Source: JACVRW01 sp035650215 (GTDB lineage Bacteria; Actinomycetota; Thermoleophilia; Solirubrobacterales; Thermoleophilaceae). Taken from it: 23,824 nt of DNA. How positions within the stretch are numbered: position 1 is the first letter of the stretch; the number at the start of each line of letters is the position of its first letter. A program made the translations under genes and the position numbers. The stretch lies in assembly GCA_035650215.1 (NCBI GenBank), contig DASRIC010000007.1, positions 1 through 23,824 on the forward strand, written 5' to 3'. Positions 22,729 to 23,824 of the stretch are shown here, piece by piece. The notes under the pieces are model-generated. The model did no database searches, was not told the DNA's origin, and saw only the letters and a program-made list of their open reading frames with translations.

Positions 22729-23529
22729 TCAGCCGCCTATCGGCGCTCGTGGATTCGAGCCCCAGAAGATCTGCGTCCCCACCATCCCGACCAGGTGCAC
22801 CATCACGGTGTTCAGCACCATCGACTTCGCCGTCGCGGTGCCCACTCCCACCGGACCGCCGCCCGCGTTGTAGCCGTAGTAGCACCCCACGAGCACGATC
22901 ACCGTGGCCATCGTCATGCCCTTGACCAGGCTGTAGAAGAGGTCGGGCGGGTTCTGGAACATCCAGAAGATGAGGAAGAAGCCCCCCGAGCTCACCTCCC
23001 CGATCTGCTGCACCACGGCTAAGTAACTCGCGAAGAAGCCCGCGCCTACCGCCGCGATGTACATGAACGGCAGCACCATCCAGGCCGCCAGCAGACGCGT
23101 GGCGCACAGGAACACGAGCGAGTTGATGCCCATCACCTCGAGCGCGTCGATCTCGTCCGAGATCCGCATCGCGCCGATCTCCGCCACCAGGCCGGTGCCG
23201 ACCTTCGCCGACATCATGTAGCCGAAGGCGTAGGGCATGATCTCGCGCAGGTCGCACCAGGCGCTGAACACGCCCGCGTACGCCGGCGCGCCGACGGAGC
23301 GGTTGAAGTACGCGCCCTCGATCCCGCACTGGAGGCCGAGGATGAACGCAAGGCCCCAGATCACGAGTGCCGAGCCGAGGATCAGGATGCCCGCCTGGCG
23401 GAGCGCCTCGCCGAAGAAGTGGAACACGCGCCCGTTGAAGACGTTCGCCACCACGCGCGCGCAGAACTTGGCGATCTCGCCGAACGAGGCGATCCAGTCC
23501 TTGGGGACGTCGAGCCAGGTTCTTCCCAT
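22729..23529 (-). CDS. YrbE/MlaE-family permease, second of two
   Basis: 266 residues, full length for MlaE/YrbE permeases. An N-terminal amphipathic region is followed by about five to six membrane helices. The family motif EIGAMRISDEIDALEVMGIN (117-136) is complete; it forms the coupling loop that contacts the ATPase. Two such permeases with two ATPases make the inner-membrane part of MCE systems and pass lipid to or from the MCE hexamer. The start is ATG 23529, 10 bp after the stop of the first permease; the Shine-Dalgarno is weak. Two different permeases side by side imply a YrbEA/YrbEB heterodimer, as in mycobacteria. Confidence 0.95.
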   Translation of the reverse strand: MGRTWLDVPKDWIASFGEIAKFCARVVANVFNGRVFHFFGEALRQAGILILGSALVIWGLAFILGLQCGIEGAYFNRSVGAPAYAGVFSAWCDLREIMPYAFGYMMSAKVGTGLVAEIGAMRISDEIDALEVMGINSLVFLCATRLLAAWMVLPFMYIAAVGAGFFASYLAVVQQIGEVSSGGFFLIFWMFQNPPDLFYSLVKGMTMATVIVLVGCYYGYNAGGGPVGVGTATAKSMVLNTVMVHLVGMVGTQIFWGSNPRAPIGG

Positions 23530-23539
23530 CAGCCCGTTC

Positions 23540-23824
23540 TCACTTTATGACGGAGATTTCGGGGTGGGTGGCGAGCAGCGTCTGCGTGAACACGTAGTTG
23601 AAGGCGAAGATGCCGAGAAACTCGATCACCACGCCCTGGTTCACGGCTCTGCCCACCCCTTCCGCGCCTCCGGACGCAGTCATCCCCTTGTAACAGGAGA
23701 CGATCGCGATGATGGCGCCGAACAGCGTGGTCTTCACCACCGAGCCCCAGAGGTCGGTCGTGGACGCGTTGTTGAGCAGCGTGGCGAAGAAGGGCCCTAA
23801 TGGCGCGTCGAAGGTGAGCGTGGC
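23540..23824 (-). CDS. YrbE/MlaE-family permease, first of two (partial, 5' end outside window)
   Basis: Only the last 94 codons are visible; the frame is open to the right edge of the window. The sequence VVKTTLFGAIIAIVSCYKGM (about 31-50 of the visible part) and FLGIFAFNYVFTQTLLA match the C-terminal two helices of MlaE/YrbE permeases, including the conserved Gly-rich loop TASGGAEGVGRAV. It is the partner of the complete permease encoded next, 10 bp away. The operon's start and promoter must lie beyond the window. Confidence 0.9.
   Translation of the reverse strand, partial: ATLTFDAPLGPFFATLLNNASTTDLWGSVVKTTLFGAIIAIVSCYKGMTASGGAEGVGRAVNQGVVIEFLGIFAFNYVFTQTLLATHPEISVIK

Noticed and set aside
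1..23824. CRISPR arrays, insertion sequences, phage genes, tRNA or rRNA genes
   Set aside because: No regularly spaced repeats, transposase or integrase motifs, or tRNA/rRNA-like sequences were seen; the gene content looks chromosomal throughout.

Overview
The window is high-GC DNA with tightly packed genes, many GTG starts and 4-bp stop/start overlaps. The gene set is actinobacterial in the broad sense: a six-protein mce lipid-transport operon, an actinobacterial-type integration host factor (mIHF) and a CGNR zinc-finger regulator. The mce cluster carries its own ATPase and an RND partner, which fits deep-branching groups such as Thermoleophilia better than mycobacteria. That placement is inference from gene content, not a phylogeny.

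Left part (1-7500). A BioF/KBL-family PLP acyltransferase lies at the left edge. Converging on it is the operon azlC-azlD-eamA (right to left), an amino-acid export module that diverges from an Lrp/AsnC regulator. Then come a small GNAT-N-terminus-like protein, a CGNR zinc-finger regulator translationally coupled to a metallo-beta-lactamase-like protein, and pyruvate kinase on the minus strand. A 321-bp gap divides pyk from the divergent mIHF gene. This gap is the only gene-free stretch over 300 bp and holds a candidate structured RNA leader. Its ends close through a long-range helix of about 17 pairs, whose 3' strand could instead pair with a nearby second copy of the 5' strand.

Right part (7484-23824, all minus strand). 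One continuous array of 15 genes is read from right to left: a YrbE/MlaE permease (cut by the window edge), a second permease, an MlaF/Mkl-type ATPase, six different MCE-domain proteins, an 884-residue RND/MMPL (HAE3-like) transporter, a membrane-anchored thioredoxin-fold protein, a B3/B4-domain protein, an unrecognised protein, a small membrane protein and a VOC-fold protein. Most junctions are ATGA or GTGA overlaps, so the cluster is probably one transcript whose promoter lies outside the window.

How the genes may work together: the two permeases and the ATPase would form the inner-membrane ABC engine, and the six MCE proteins a heterohexameric hydrophobic conduit as in mycobacterial Mce1. 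The RND protein would be a partner lipid transporter. All six MCE proteins have exactly two cysteines in their C-terminal regions, and both large extracytoplasmic loops of the RND protein have a cysteine pair. The same operon encodes a thioredoxin-fold protein with a CxxQ active site. I infer that disulphide chemistry may be part of this lipid-transport machine.
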